A stretch of 64,000 nt of DNA from Cranoglanis bouderius. Taxonomy: Eukaryota > Chordata > Actinopteri > Siluriformes > Cranoglanididae. The notes beneath the pieces were generated by a model, which ran no database searches, was not told where the DNA came from, and saw only the letters and a program-made list of their open reading frames with translations. The stretch lies in the NCBI GenBank assembly GCA_023630585.1, contig CM042544.1, positions 24,838,256 to 24,902,255 on the forward strand, written 5' to 3'. Within the stretch, counting starts at the first letter, position 1; every line of letters starts with the position of its first letter. Made by a program: the position numbers and the translations under genes. This document shows, piece by piece, positions 61,101-64,000 of this stretch.

Positions 61101-61625
61101 TTGCATAAACTTCATGTAATTGTCAATAAAAGCCATTGACACTTATGAAATGCTTGTGATTATACTTCAGTAACAGTTAGTAACATCTGACAAAAAGATC
61201 TGAAAACACTGAAGCAGTAGACTTTGTGAAAATTAATATTTGTGTCATTCTCAAAACTTTTGGCCACAGCTGTAAATGTATATTGGCTTTGACTTCTTTG
61301 TAGCTCCCTGTTAGAGCATTCAGGTGTGATCACTTTCTCTCAATTAGAAGTGTGTGCTTGCCAGTGGGAGAAAAAGCTGACCTCACGACTTCTTTTCATT
61401 TGATATTTTGTACCTGCACAGGAGGAGCCATATGTCATGCTTAAGAAGTCTGACAAGGCACTTGTTGGAAATGACCGCTTCGAGGGCTTCTGCATTGACC
61501 TGCTGAAGGAACTGGCTGGTATTCTGGGGTTTGCTTATGAGATCCGTTTAGTGCCTGATGGGAAATATGGCTTCCAGGATGACAAGGGCCAGTGGAATGG
61601 CATCATAAGAGAACTTATGGAGCAT
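22606..61625 (+). CDS. grik3: Kainate-type ionotropic glutamate receptor, GluK3-like; exons 2-10 (partial gene)
   Basis: This is a split gene for a ligand-gated cation channel subunit of the neuronal plasma membrane. Nine exons (22606-22779, 23117-23374, 23609-23790, 25177-25230, 30140-30310, 31372-31515, 32577-32684, 50013-50126, 61422-61625) join in one frame and give 469 complete codons after a split glycine. They cover the bilobed amino-terminal domain and the S1 half of the glutamate-binding domain. Exon sizes of 258, 182, 54, 144 and 108 match those I recall for mammalian GRIK genes. Paralogue choice rests on GluK3-type segments such as GVVAIFGPS, APSRYNIRLKIRQLP and APQMTVNSLQCHRHK. 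The signal peptide, membrane segments, the site homologous to the GluK1/2 Q/R editing site, S2 and the tail are outside the window. Sequons NRT, NTT, NMT, NKT, NIT and NRS are present. Membership in the kainate family is certain. The GRIK3 assignment is strong, but a duplicated fish paralogue is possible. Confidence 0.88.
23117..23374 (+). CDS. grik3: grik3-like exon 3, amino-terminal domain
   Basis: Acceptor TTGCCAG, donor GTGAGA, 258 bases, the family size. It opens by completing an alanine codon and reads ACDQLSLGVVAIFGPS, then NAVQSICNALEVPHIQ, RWKHHPMDNRDTFY, NLYPDYSSLSYAILDL and KTATVVYDDST. The first cysteine (ACDQL) is expected to pair with the cysteine of LQCHRHK in exon 7. GVVAIF and RWKHHP are GluK3-type rather than GluK1/2-type. 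The last base starts a glycine codon completed in exon 4. Confidence 0.97.
23609..23790 (+). CDS. grik3: grik3-like exon 4, amino-terminal domain
   Basis: Acceptor GCATACAG, donor GTCAGT (a weaker 5' site than its neighbours), 182 bases, the family size. It completes a glycine and encodes LIRLQELIMAPSRYNIR, LKIRQLPLDTTDTRPLLK, EMKRSREFRIIFDCSH and IMAAQILKQ. LIMAPSRYNIRLKIRQLP and REFRIIFDCSH are close to GluK3. It ends on a codon boundary, so the following 54-base exon is in phase 0. Confidence 0.97.
23791..25176. other. Intron 4, no gene seen
   Basis: A 1.4-kb intron without a recognised repeat. It ends in a long CT-rich tract and acceptor CTCCAG. The intron 2 (22780-23116) and intron 3 (23375-23608) stretches are likewise short and plain. 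Confidence 0.7.
25177..25230 (+). CDS. grik3: grik3-like exon 5, 54-base micro-exon
   Basis: Eighteen codons, AQMMGMMTEYYHYIFTTL, between acceptor CTACTCCAG and donor GTAATG. Both flanks are in phase 0 and the 54-base length is the family size. It forms the end of one strand-helix unit of the amino-terminal domain. It is too short to be found from open reading frames alone; homology to MGMMTEYYHxIFTTL identifies it. Confidence 0.97.
25231..27079. other. Intron 5, first part, no gene seen
   Basis: AT-rich, with no recognised element in this stretch. Confidence 0.5.
27080..27215 (+). repeat. Non-LTR retrotransposon (LINE) 3' tail
   Basis: It contains GACCTGCCAGGGGACTGCGG, GATGAAAATTAGCCTTTGGC and an (AAATA)n-like end, a layout typical of 3' untranslated ends of fish LINEs. 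No coding part is attached, consistent with a heavily 5'-truncated insertion. Confidence 0.6.
28180..28345. repeat. (TATC)n tetranucleotide microsatellite
   Basis: Two TATC blocks (about 28257-28316 and 28325-28343) separated by AACTTTT, flanked by imperfect CTAT/TCCA units. The open frame across it is an artefact of the repeat. Confidence 0.95.
28346..29102. other. Intron 5, no gene seen
   Basis: AT-rich non-coding sequence. Confidence 0.5.
29103..29455 (-). repeat. SINE family A, reverse, nearly complete
   Basis: On the - strand it starts GGCTGCATGGTGGTGCAGTG, followed by an A-box-like GGTGCAGTGGGTAG and the body CTGTCTGTGTGGAGTTTTGT and CCTCCAGGTTCTCTGG. It ends with GGATAAAGTGGTTACTGAAG. 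This is the best-preserved copy of the family that includes 2748-2935 and 10808-11018. Confidence 0.75.
29456..30139. other. 3' end of intron 5 with poly-C run and CT-rich tract
   Basis: A run of about 16 C lies at 29603-29618. From about 30085 a dense TTTCT tract leads to the exon 6 acceptor. Confidence 0.7.
30140..30310 (+). CDS. grik3: grik3-like exon 6, amino-terminal domain
   Basis: A pyrimidine-rich tract and acceptor ATTTTTCAG precede it; donor GTATGC follows. It has 57 codons in phase 0: DLMAINLEPYRFCGVNMTGF, RILNVDNPQVASIVEKW, STEKQIPPKPDSGLLEGIMT. It is 171 bases, one codon shorter than the usual 174, the missing residue falling in the variable loop after EKWS. Codon 13 (30176-30178) is TGT, cysteine, where related subunits have serine in YRYSGVN. 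It carries an NMT sequon. Confidence 0.96.
30311..31371. other. Intron 6, no gene seen
   Basis: About 1.06 kb between exons 6 and 7, with no recognised repeat. Confidence 0.6.
31372..31515 (+). CDS. grik3: grik3-like exon 7, amino-terminal domain
   Basis: Acceptor TTTATTTCAG, donor GTAATG, 48 codons, the family size. It encodes TDAALTYDAVHIVSVSYQ, APQMTVNSLQCHRHKPW and RFGGRFMSFIKE. This is among the most GluK3-like segments of the gene. The cysteine in LQCHRHK is the likely partner of the ACDQL cysteine of exon 3. Confidence 0.97.
31516..32576. other. Intron 7, no gene seen
   Basis: About 1.06 kb between exons 7 and 8, ending in a CCTCTCTCTGTCTGTGCAG acceptor. No recognised repeat. Confidence 0.6.
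32577..32684 (+). CDS. grik3: grik3-like exon 8, end of amino-terminal domain
   Basis: Acceptor TCTGTGCAG, donor GTGATG, 36 codons, the family size. It encodes SQWDGLTGRLCFNKTTG, LRTDFDLDIVNLKEDGLEK. The NKT sequon is conserved. Codon 11 (32607-32609) is cysteine where relatives have valine or threonine (GRIVFNK, GRITFNK), a second unusual cysteine after the one in exon 6. A 17.3-kb intron filled with transposons follows. Confidence 0.96.
33360..34217 (+). pseudogene. Tc1 (Sleeping-Beauty-like) transposase pseudogene, 5' part
   Basis: The N-terminal part is frameshifted (traces of GLKGRHARKKPAAK near 33660-33710). The longest remaining frame (33905-34217) reads KWVFQQGSYHKHTSKVVTK, then KVLEWQSLDLNPIASLWSEL and NVWARRPTNLTELC. 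Both visible catalytic positions are lost: the Asp of Q-D-N-D-P-K-H is Gly, and the Glu of NPIENLW is Ala. The frame is then cut by the DIRS insertion; its last codons resume at about 38935 (QLKSNITKH then stop). Confidence 0.85.
34527..34760 (+). pseudogene. DIRS Gag-like region
   Basis: It reads MSRREFRKCVTPCSCFITGE, DGHTFCV, with a cysteine pattern (C..PC.C...DGH..C) that recurs at the start of DIRS Gag proteins of fish. Beyond about 80 codons the match fades into a Pro/Arg-rich stretch. The upstream 60 bases are a (TA)n microsatellite. Confidence 0.55.
35440..35955 (+). pseudogene. DIRS reverse transcriptase fragment
   Basis: With frameshifts and stops it reads YFLVHRKDG, then MLTLKCIIPQTWFEDWFVMI, DLKKKIHISLPSHRKFLRF, FGGNVYQYWF and FMKYMDAALA. 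These are the conserved DIRS RT blocks; DLK holds the first catalytic Asp. The YxDD block that should follow MDAALA is not present, so the domain is incomplete before the MITE junction at 35962. Confidence 0.8.
35962..36455. mobile_element. MITE (CAGTACTG family), copy 4, inside the DIRS element
   Basis: TA (35960-35961), CAGTACTGTGCAAAGGTTTT, then AAAACGTTTGCACAGTACCG, TA (36456-36457). It is 494 bases, with the same orientation as copy 3, and retains the internal block that copy 3 lacks. Its position inside the reverse transcriptase region dates it after the DIRS insertion. Confidence 0.9.
36458..37010 (+). pseudogene. DIRS RNase H region
   Basis: It reads LLGLMAANIIPLGPLHMRPF (in part across the first 80 bases), then RGHHVLDNTAVVSYINHQGG and ILLWWRGYFVSE in shifting frames. 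TDNTAVVSYINHQGG is the hallmark of the RNase H of DIRS-like elements. Several stops separate the blocks. Confidence 0.8.
37050..38240 (+). pseudogene. DIRS tyrosine recombinase, interrupted by a SINE
   Basis: Blocks in order: VVETMVKARAPSTRKLYAFK, TVLEFLQECLSADLAPSTIG, EGLSGTPFEPLESASEK, LTLKVALLAGPD, then (after the SINE at 37686-37973) EAISIAYEAHGL, GIGAHSTRGG. The HSTR segment is the HxxR part of the R-HxxR-Y active site of tyrosine recombinases. Stops and frameshifts break it. This enzyme would insert the circular DNA product in place of an integrase. Confidence 0.8.
37686..37973 (-). repeat. tRNA-derived SINE inserted in the DIRS recombinase
   Basis: On the - strand the head has the A box TGGCTCAAGTGGTAGAATGG and the B box GGTTCAATTCCCGACCC. 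The body continues TCCTTGGGCAAGGCACTGAA and ends near TAAGTGCAGACCATTTACCA. It separates the two halves of the recombinase. Confidence 0.8.
38272..38640 (+). repeat. Diverged internal duplication of the DIRS RNase H/recombinase junction
   Basis: From CCCATTTGCAGGGATATATT at about 38277 the sequence repeats 36960-37320 in the same order: GAGTCTGGCCCCTGAGGAGC, CATAGATTCCGGTCTCTC, TGGAGTTCTTACAGGAATGT. It differs by many substitutions and a short rearranged piece at 38410-38460. It is either a tandem duplication or a remnant of a second DIRS copy. Confidence 0.75.
39201..40989. other. Intron 8, no gene seen
   Basis: It begins with a run of about 30 T (39259-39288). AT-rich, no recognised element. 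Confidence 0.5.
40992..42531 (-). mobile_element. Tc1-like DD35E transposon, copy 2, reverse, inactivated
   Basis: TA at 40990-40991 and 42532-42533. Ends CAGCCGTGGCCAAAAGTTTT and AAAACTTTTGGCCACAGCTG, with about 60 bases of inverted repeat including AATGACACAAATATTAATTT. Both terminal repeats are intact, unlike copy 1. The transposase is dead (see the pseudogene entry). It is in intron 8, opposite to the host gene. Confidence 0.95.
41175..42190 (-). pseudogene. DD35E transposase pseudogene (copy 2)
   Basis: Colinear with the 350-residue protein of copy 1 but broken. There is a lysine-to-stop change at about 42112-42114, an Arg-to-stop (TGA) at 41857-41859, single-base losses at about 41710 and 41690 that shift the frame just after the first catalytic Asp, and a 19-base deletion at about 41311 between TTTTG repeats after the NPIENLWSILK motif. 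The second Asp (QHDGAPCHKA) and the Glu are still readable. Confidence 0.93.
42534..42906. other. Intron 8, no gene seen
   Basis: Short AT-rich stretch between two Tc1 elements. Confidence 0.5.
42907..44315 (-). mobile_element. Tc1-like DD34E transposon, CAGTGCCTATAG ends
   Basis: TA at 42905-42906 and 44316-44317. Inverted ends CAGTGCCTATAGAAAATCAT and ATGATTTTCTATAGGCACTG. It is 1409 bases with a broken transposase on the - strand. It is a different family from the DD35E copies. Confidence 0.92.
43155..43939 (-). pseudogene. Tc1 DD34E transposase pseudogene
   Basis: The N-terminal fragment (43637-43939) reads MANTKNTPWLEIALGQ, then KKISKALTIPLSTIQSIIK, the helix-turn-helix region. A separate downstream frame (43173-43469) reads FIFQQDNDPKHTGSKTTQWL and VLEFPSQSPDLNPIENLW, with 34 residues between Asp and Glu, then EEWANIP. 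The middle, with the first catalytic Asp, is frameshifted. Nonfunctional. Confidence 0.88.
44330..44515. repeat. SINE-like fragment, low-confidence family
   Basis: GAGTGGCACAACCGAAAAGC and ATTCAAATTCAAATCCCAAT resemble a tRNA-like head. TAGGTGGGATGGACGTTATT and CTCTCCTCTATCAATCAGAG resemble a fish repeat body. No second copy in the window confirms it. Confidence 0.4.
44519..44690. mobile_element. Tc1/mariner remnant with one terminal repeat
   Basis: It starts CAGTTGCAATCAAAATTATT directly after TA (44517-44518), a typical Tc1-like terminus (continues CAACCCCCATTGTA). The adjacent 120 bases look like decayed transposase. No matching right end was found. Confidence 0.55.
44691..47334. other. 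Intron 8, mostly plain; short SINE-C-like tail
   Basis: No gene seen. At about 46525-46590, TTTACAGCATTTGTCAGATG and CTTTTATCCAGAGCAAATTG resemble the tail of SINE family C in reverse. A T-run lies at 46108-46120. Confidence 0.5.
47335..47534. repeat. Dispersed repeat with TACTCAAGTAAAAGTA motifs
   Basis: Contains TATACTCAAGTAAAAGTA, ATATACTCAAGTATT and the inverted TTTTTACTTGAGTAAATTAA, forming short inverted repeats. It resembles a common fish repeat that I cannot name securely. The solo-LTR candidate follows immediately. Confidence 0.45.
47535..48319 (+). mobile_element. Solo-LTR candidate, TGTTA...TAACA, 785 bases
   Basis: Starts TGTTAGAGTCGCCC and ends ATCGGTAACA, so it has 5-base inverted TG...CA-type termini. 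It includes a TATA-like GTATTTAAGGC at about 47828 and a polyadenylation signal AATAAA at about 48263, as in an LTR promoter and R region. Imperfect TTTGGATTATTACC units repeat at about 48095-48200. No internal retroviral-type sequence adjoins it. No perfect target duplication was seen, so the assignment is tentative. Confidence 0.55.
48320..49042. other. Intron 8, AAT-rich stretch, no gene seen
   Basis: A short (AAT)n/(ATT)n inverted tract lies at about 48363-48392. The rest is AT-rich. Confidence 0.5.
49043..49227 (-). repeat. SINE family C, reverse
   Basis: On the - strand: GCTCAGTGGTTAAGACATTG, GGTCATGAGTTCAAATCCCA (B-box-like), CACTGCTGGGCCCTTGAGCA, CTCTGGATAAGGGCTACTGG. This is the complement of the unit at 21923-22082. 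Confidence 0.8.
49228..50012. other. 3' end of intron 8, no gene seen
   Basis: Plain sequence ending in the exon 9 acceptor. Confidence 0.6.
50013..50126 (+). CDS. grik3: grik3-like exon 9, linker into the ligand-binding domain
   Basis: Acceptor TTCTGCAG, donor GTAAGG, 38 codons. It encodes VGKWSASGGLNITELPKRN, GMNITDSLSNRSLVITTIL. This is the linker and the first strand of S1; three sequons (NIT, NIT, NRS) are present. KWSASGGLNITE resembles the GluK3 form VWSPADGLNITE. It lies 17,328 bases from exon 8 and 11,295 bases from exon 10. Confidence 0.96.
50738..51010. repeat. Dispersed fish repeat beginning ATTCAATTCAATTTTATTTG
   Basis: ATTCAATTCAATTTTATTTG, then CCTAATGAGCAAGCCAGAAG and AAGAAACCTTGTAGGAACCA, are blocks I recognise as a widely dispersed teleost repeat. 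Only one copy is in the window, so the call rests on recognition. Confidence 0.55.
51011..52387. other. Intron 9, AG microsatellite, no gene seen
   Basis: A (GACA)/(GA)n tract lies at 51800-51854. The rest is AT-rich, non-coding. Confidence 0.5.
52388..54045 (-). mobile_element. Tc1-like transposon, CAGTGGTGCTTGG ends, with internal AT expansion
   Basis: TA at 52386-52387 and 54046-54047. Inverted ends CAGTGGTGCTTGGAAGTTTG and CAAACTTTCAAGCACCACTG. It is 1658 bases, longer than usual for Tc1, partly because of an AT-rich palindromic stretch at about 52805-52925 made of TTTATAAACT/AGTTTATAAA units. The transposase on the - strand is broken. Confidence 0.9.
52596..53650 (-). pseudogene. Tc1 transposase pseudogene
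   Basis: Fragments in order on the - strand: FGLHQSIVRQIVYKWRKF (helix-turn-helix, 53369-53593), IWACFAASGPGWLAIIDG, KRKWVMQQDNEPKHTNHST (second Asp), then after the AT-rich expansion CPDLNPIEILWKNVRK (Glu) and TEEWAKIP. The frame is broken by stops and by the inserted AT-rich stretch between the Asp and Glu motifs. Nonfunctional. Confidence 0.85.
54342..54622 (-). repeat. 3' LTR of the Gypsy element, truncated
   Basis: TGTGGCTACTCTTGGCTGCA through GCCCTGCAGCCATGTGCT aligns with 56988 onward, diverged with several indels. It lacks about 110 bases at its U3 end and joins reverse transcriptase sequence at about 54622. Confidence 0.85.
54590..54917 (-). pseudogene. Gypsy reverse transcriptase fragment
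   Basis: It reads VSAFATLPTDLHERALVPKP, then directly KTAFSTTSGHWQYRVLPFGL, HGAPATFQRLMDIVL, YLDDVAIH. PFGLHGAPATFQRLMD and the YLDD catalytic box are diagnostic. The finger/first-Asp region that should lie between LVPKP and KTAFST is deleted. After DDVAIH the frame shifts and the sequence runs into the 3' LTR. Confidence 0.88.
54977..56180 (-). pseudogene. Gypsy integrase, first catalytic Asp lost
   Basis: Zinc-binding region: LLIVPHSKTQLLMHLAHLHP, later CRRCSQCQRT (CxxC). Core: ILVIVYYATKYPKAVPLQ, then DILTDQDTPFMSKL and HPQTDGLIERFNQTLK. The second Asp (TDQ) and the Glu (ERFNQ) are present. The first Asp, usual in VDYATRYPEA, is Tyr (TAC). A frameshift near 55850-55900 separates the zinc-binding part from the core, and a stop at about 55275 separates the core from the C-terminal part (AREAWEEQPSLF...). 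Nonfunctional. Confidence 0.85.
56215..56897 (-). pseudogene. Gypsy Gag and protease remnant
   Basis: The Gag-like part (56553-56897) has a Gln/Leu-rich coiled N-terminus (LQHLLEINLQQQVVTQELAQ), then RWLQPYRHTVSQVVERVVTD and RFLRALLPEEHKAIGM. After a stop, the other frames contain LIPELPVPLLLGRDWPG, the motif that closes the protease domain in related elements. No zinc knuckle and no protease DTG/DSG were found. Annotated only as a broken remnant. Confidence 0.7.
56988..57479 (-). repeat. 5' LTR of the Gypsy element, complete
   Basis: On the - strand it begins TGTAACCCACATGCACACAA and ends GAGTAGCCACA, a TG...CA LTR of about 492 bases. AAAAGGGCAACACCAGCATA, near a TATAAAAG-like motif, gives a plausible promoter at about 57285. 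Confidence 0.85.
57480..59766. other. Intron 9, TA/T microsatellite, no gene seen
   Basis: (TA)n from about 58065 to 58113 is followed by about 17 T. No other element recognised. Confidence 0.5.
59769..61272 (+). mobile_element. Tc1-like DD35E transposon, copy 3, N-terminal deletion
   Basis: TA at 59767-59768 and 61273-61274. Both terminal repeats are complete: CAGCCGTGGCCAAAAGTTTT and AAAACTTTTGGCCACAGCTG. The body is very similar to copy 1, but about 73 bases of the 5' coding region (equivalent to 3421-3493) are replaced by about 11. It ends only about 150 bases upstream of exon 10. Confidence 0.95.
60106..61096 (+). pseudogene. DD35E transposase, N-terminally frameshifted (copy 3)
   Basis: The original ATG (60106) opens MVLEIIVLPLLTMVTCKE and then shifts frame at the deletion near 60162. 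From about 60173 the true frame is open to the natural stop at 61096, reading STIYRIIKTFKERGS, GRPRKSSKCQDR and a full core: FSDES, QHDGAPCHKA and NSPDLNPIENLW, with 35 residues between Asp and Glu. The loss removes the first DNA-binding helices and there is no good ATG, so a functional protein is unlikely. Confidence 0.92.
61422..61625 (+). CDS. grik3: grik3-like exon 10, S1 half of glutamate-binding domain
   Basis: Acceptor CTGCACAG, donor GTAAGT, 68 codons in phase 0. It encodes EEPYVMLKKSDKALVGNDRF, EGFCIDLLKELAGILGF, YEIRLVPDGKYGFQDDKG, QWNGIIRELMEH. The conserved ligand-pocket tyrosine of GKYG is present; the next pocket residues (APLTI..R) are in the following exon, not in the window. 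The residue after GKYG is Phe (TTC, 61572-61574) where kainate and AMPA subunits normally have Ala. The exon just after it (ADLAVAPL...) was searched for by eye to 64000 and not found. Confidence 0.96.
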
Positions 61626-62414
61626 GTAAGTATAAGCTGACTTTCACTCTATCGACACTAGTAACACAATAACCATTTAAAATCTTTAAGAAATGTGGAG
61701 CAATACTACAGACACTACACACATCTGAAAATAAACTTCACTGTGTGGTTCTAATGAATATGAATAATTGTAAAACACAAACAAACAAACAAAAAACAAA
61801 AATAAATGATGTACTTGGATCATGGGTGTAGAAGGTAATTTTAATAAAACATAAATTCGTCCCCCGTACTTTTTCACTGGCCATGGCCGATTTGTGTATC
61901 TTTGATTTCTATACATGTACATGTCTATAAGTCTTTACGTGACCTGGCGTTGCCATGACAATTGGTCACTCACATCATGTGTCAAGCCCATGCTCACACC
62001 CACGCTGAGCACTCAGAGGTCGCAATGAGCTCAAAGCAGCAAAAAAACACGTTCACTCCTTTTTACTAAGTCATAGGCATAAGGCATGTGGTATTCGTGT
62101 TGCACAAAGACGGGCTAAATGGGATAAATAGCATATTAAGCCAATTAAGAGCAAGAGATAAAACCCATCAATTAGACAAAGGTCAGAAAAAAAGAATACC
62201 CTTGACATTCTGTCCTCCCCACATCTGAAATGATGGCTATGCCCCTGACTTGTATCATGTCTAAGATTTGTTAACCTGAGAGATGCAAAATGAATTAAAG
62301 AATAGTAATGTTGAAAATAATGTCATGAATGAGAAATAAAAATGTGTTTTTAGTACTTTCAGTCACATTCCCATCCATCCTTAATGAGTTCCAAAATCCT
62401 GGCTAGGCCACATT
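61626..62414. other. Start of intron 10, no gene seen
   Basis: Plain AT-rich intron sequence after the exon 10 donor GTAAGT. Confidence 0.6.
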
Positions 62415-62880
62415 TTAAGTAAGGAATAACACACAACTTTGGACTCTATGACACCACCCAGGCATGGATTACTTTCATATAGCATGGTCTGGAGTTTGTT
62501 ATTCTGCTTATACCACAGCAATTTCCCAAAGATTACAATTACAATTTATTTATGAACAAATCACACTTGTTTATATTTGTATTTAATGTTATATTTAATG
62601 TTCCATTTAAACATTAATGGAATGTCCATGAGACAATTTAGTTCTTGTTAACATTTTTGTTACAGATGTTATAGATTCAGTTATAGAACTGACATCCCTG
62701 TGTCCCTGTGAATGAGCTGTTAGTATAGGAATGATAAGACATTAGAACTAGATCATTAATATAAACCTATGGTTTATGTTACAGTCAGAACTACTGTCAG
62801 ACCTGTGCGAAAATTAATGTAGGCCTTCTGATTCGATAATTCAACCATGCTCTGGTTATTATATAAATTAACAGATTGTG
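62415..62880. repeat. Unclassified dispersed repeat, copy 2
   Basis: Shares ordered blocks with 21270-22170: TTGTTATTCTGCTTATACCA, CCCTGTGAATGAGCTGTTAG and GCCTTCTGATTCGATAATTC. It lacks the extra segment and the SINE seen in copy 1. Confidence 0.6.
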
Positions 62881-63401
62881 CCATTTATTTCAGTAAAATT
62901 CCTGCTGGAACTTACAAAGCTGTGGAGTGAAGAGGTAAAGAAACAGTCCTATAGGGCATGCATACTCCTTGTACAGTATATCAGCAAATAATATAGCAGC
63001 AAGTGCAGCCCGGCCAGACACTGCTCTATAAGCCAGAAGTTCAAGACACTTAAAATGACCACTCCCTGCCACCCTTATTTATTTATTTCACTTATTTTGG
63101 AGACAGTTCTGGTACTACTGTTTTGGCGTTTGTGCTCTCGAAGTGGCTCTCCTTCTCCTCACCTTCTCAGATTTACACAGGAGAGTTATAATAGCTTAAG
63201 TGGCATTTAGTGGACGAAGTCATAAGGTGGGAGTCAACGGCAGGGTGTTGGAAGGGCTGAGAGAGGTGAGCTAGTGCTGCAGCACTTAATCATCCCATGT
63301 GCTTTGGCCAGATCCGGTCTGATAACAGTCACCTTGAGGGAACAAAGACATTATTGCTGGTGCAGACAAAGGTAGAGGTGTGTGGGTCTGTGTGTGTCTG
63401 T

Positions 63402-63460
<59 letters not shown>

Positions 63461-64000
63461 TGTGTCCACTACAGGCCATTATTTAGACTCCAGCATAAAT
63501 ATAAAGGAAGTGTAAGATGTCATCTAATCAGAAATTAAGATACAGAATGGGTAGGTGCTGATGATATTAACATTACCATAACTTAAATTGAGTTCTTGTC
63601 AGCATACTTATGGTTTTAATGAGATATATTTAGCAGTAGAATGGGTTTAAGTTCCATACACAGCTTAAAATTGGTGACAGCAGTTGCTTATTTTTTCACA
63701 TGCTTTGTAACATCTGTTGAATTATGAAATACACAGATTTCAGTGTTTCATAAGTAAAATAAATGTGCTAGATTGCACCAATTTCTGAACATAGCCATCC
63801 ATCAGCCATTGCCAAAATTGTTTCATCCTCATAATTCTAGCAATGTGTCCGGCTCTGGTATTCTTAGTCATTATCAGTAGACTTGTGAGGTATCAAAGGT
63901 GCCATGTGTATTTTTACGAGCTCTATTTCACGGCTGAATGCCTTTCTCACTGCTGTCTACATAGATAAGCTGATCAGAATCATTTCCAAACTAAGCAAGT
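62881..64000. other. Intron 10, TG microsatellite, window end
   Basis: A (TG)n tract with TC interruptions lies at 63377-63466. No exon encoding the ADLAVAPL segment is present before the window ends. Confidence 0.6.

Overview
The window is vertebrate nuclear DNA, almost certainly from a teleost fish. The evidence is a multi-exon kainate receptor gene with GT-AG introns, combined with a dense load of fish-type transposons: Tc1-like DNA elements, DIRS and Gypsy retroelements, tRNA-derived SINEs and long microsatellites. There is no prokaryotic or viral gene organisation. The species cannot be named from this stretch alone.

Only one host gene is visible. Nine consecutive coding exons on the + strand (22606-61625, 1409 coding bases, one continuous frame, all GT/AG) encode the amino-terminal domain and the first half (S1) of the glutamate-binding domain of an ionotropic kainate glutamate receptor. 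Several diagnostic stretches (GVVAIFGPS, RWKHHPxDNxDTFY, LIMAPSRYNIRLKIRQLP, APQMTVNSLQCHRHK) fit GluK3 (grik3) better than GluK1 or GluK2. The signal-peptide exon lies upstream of base 1, and the exons for the pore, S2 and C-tail lie downstream of 64000. The whole window is therefore probably inside one transcription unit: 1-22605 is part of intron 1 and 61626-64000 part of intron 10 (exons numbered as in mammalian GRIK genes, first visible exon = exon 2).

The introns are a transposon landscape. Intron 1 has a Tc1/mariner relic, an apparently intact Tc1-like element with a 350-codon transposase and Asp-Asp-35-Glu spacing (3047-4589), SINEs, three copies of a CAGTACTG-ended MITE, a second MITE and a LINE endonuclease relic. 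Intron 5 has a LINE tail, a tetranucleotide microsatellite and a SINE. Intron 8 (17.3 kb) holds a nested stack: a Sleeping-Beauty-like Tc1 copy is split by a DIRS-type tyrosine-recombinase retrotransposon, which in turn carries a MITE and a SINE. Further along intron 8 are a second, dead copy of the DD35E element on the - strand, another Tc1 pseudo-element, and a solo-LTR candidate. Intron 9 has a fourth Tc1 lineage, a degenerate Gypsy element whose integrase precedes its reverse transcriptase (Gmr1-like order), and a third DD35E copy that has lost its N-terminus.

The host exons encode one receptor subunit. The mobile elements encode, or once encoded, their own transposases, recombinases and polymerases, and have no visible part in receptor function apart from enlarging introns and supplying inverted repeats to the pre-mRNA.
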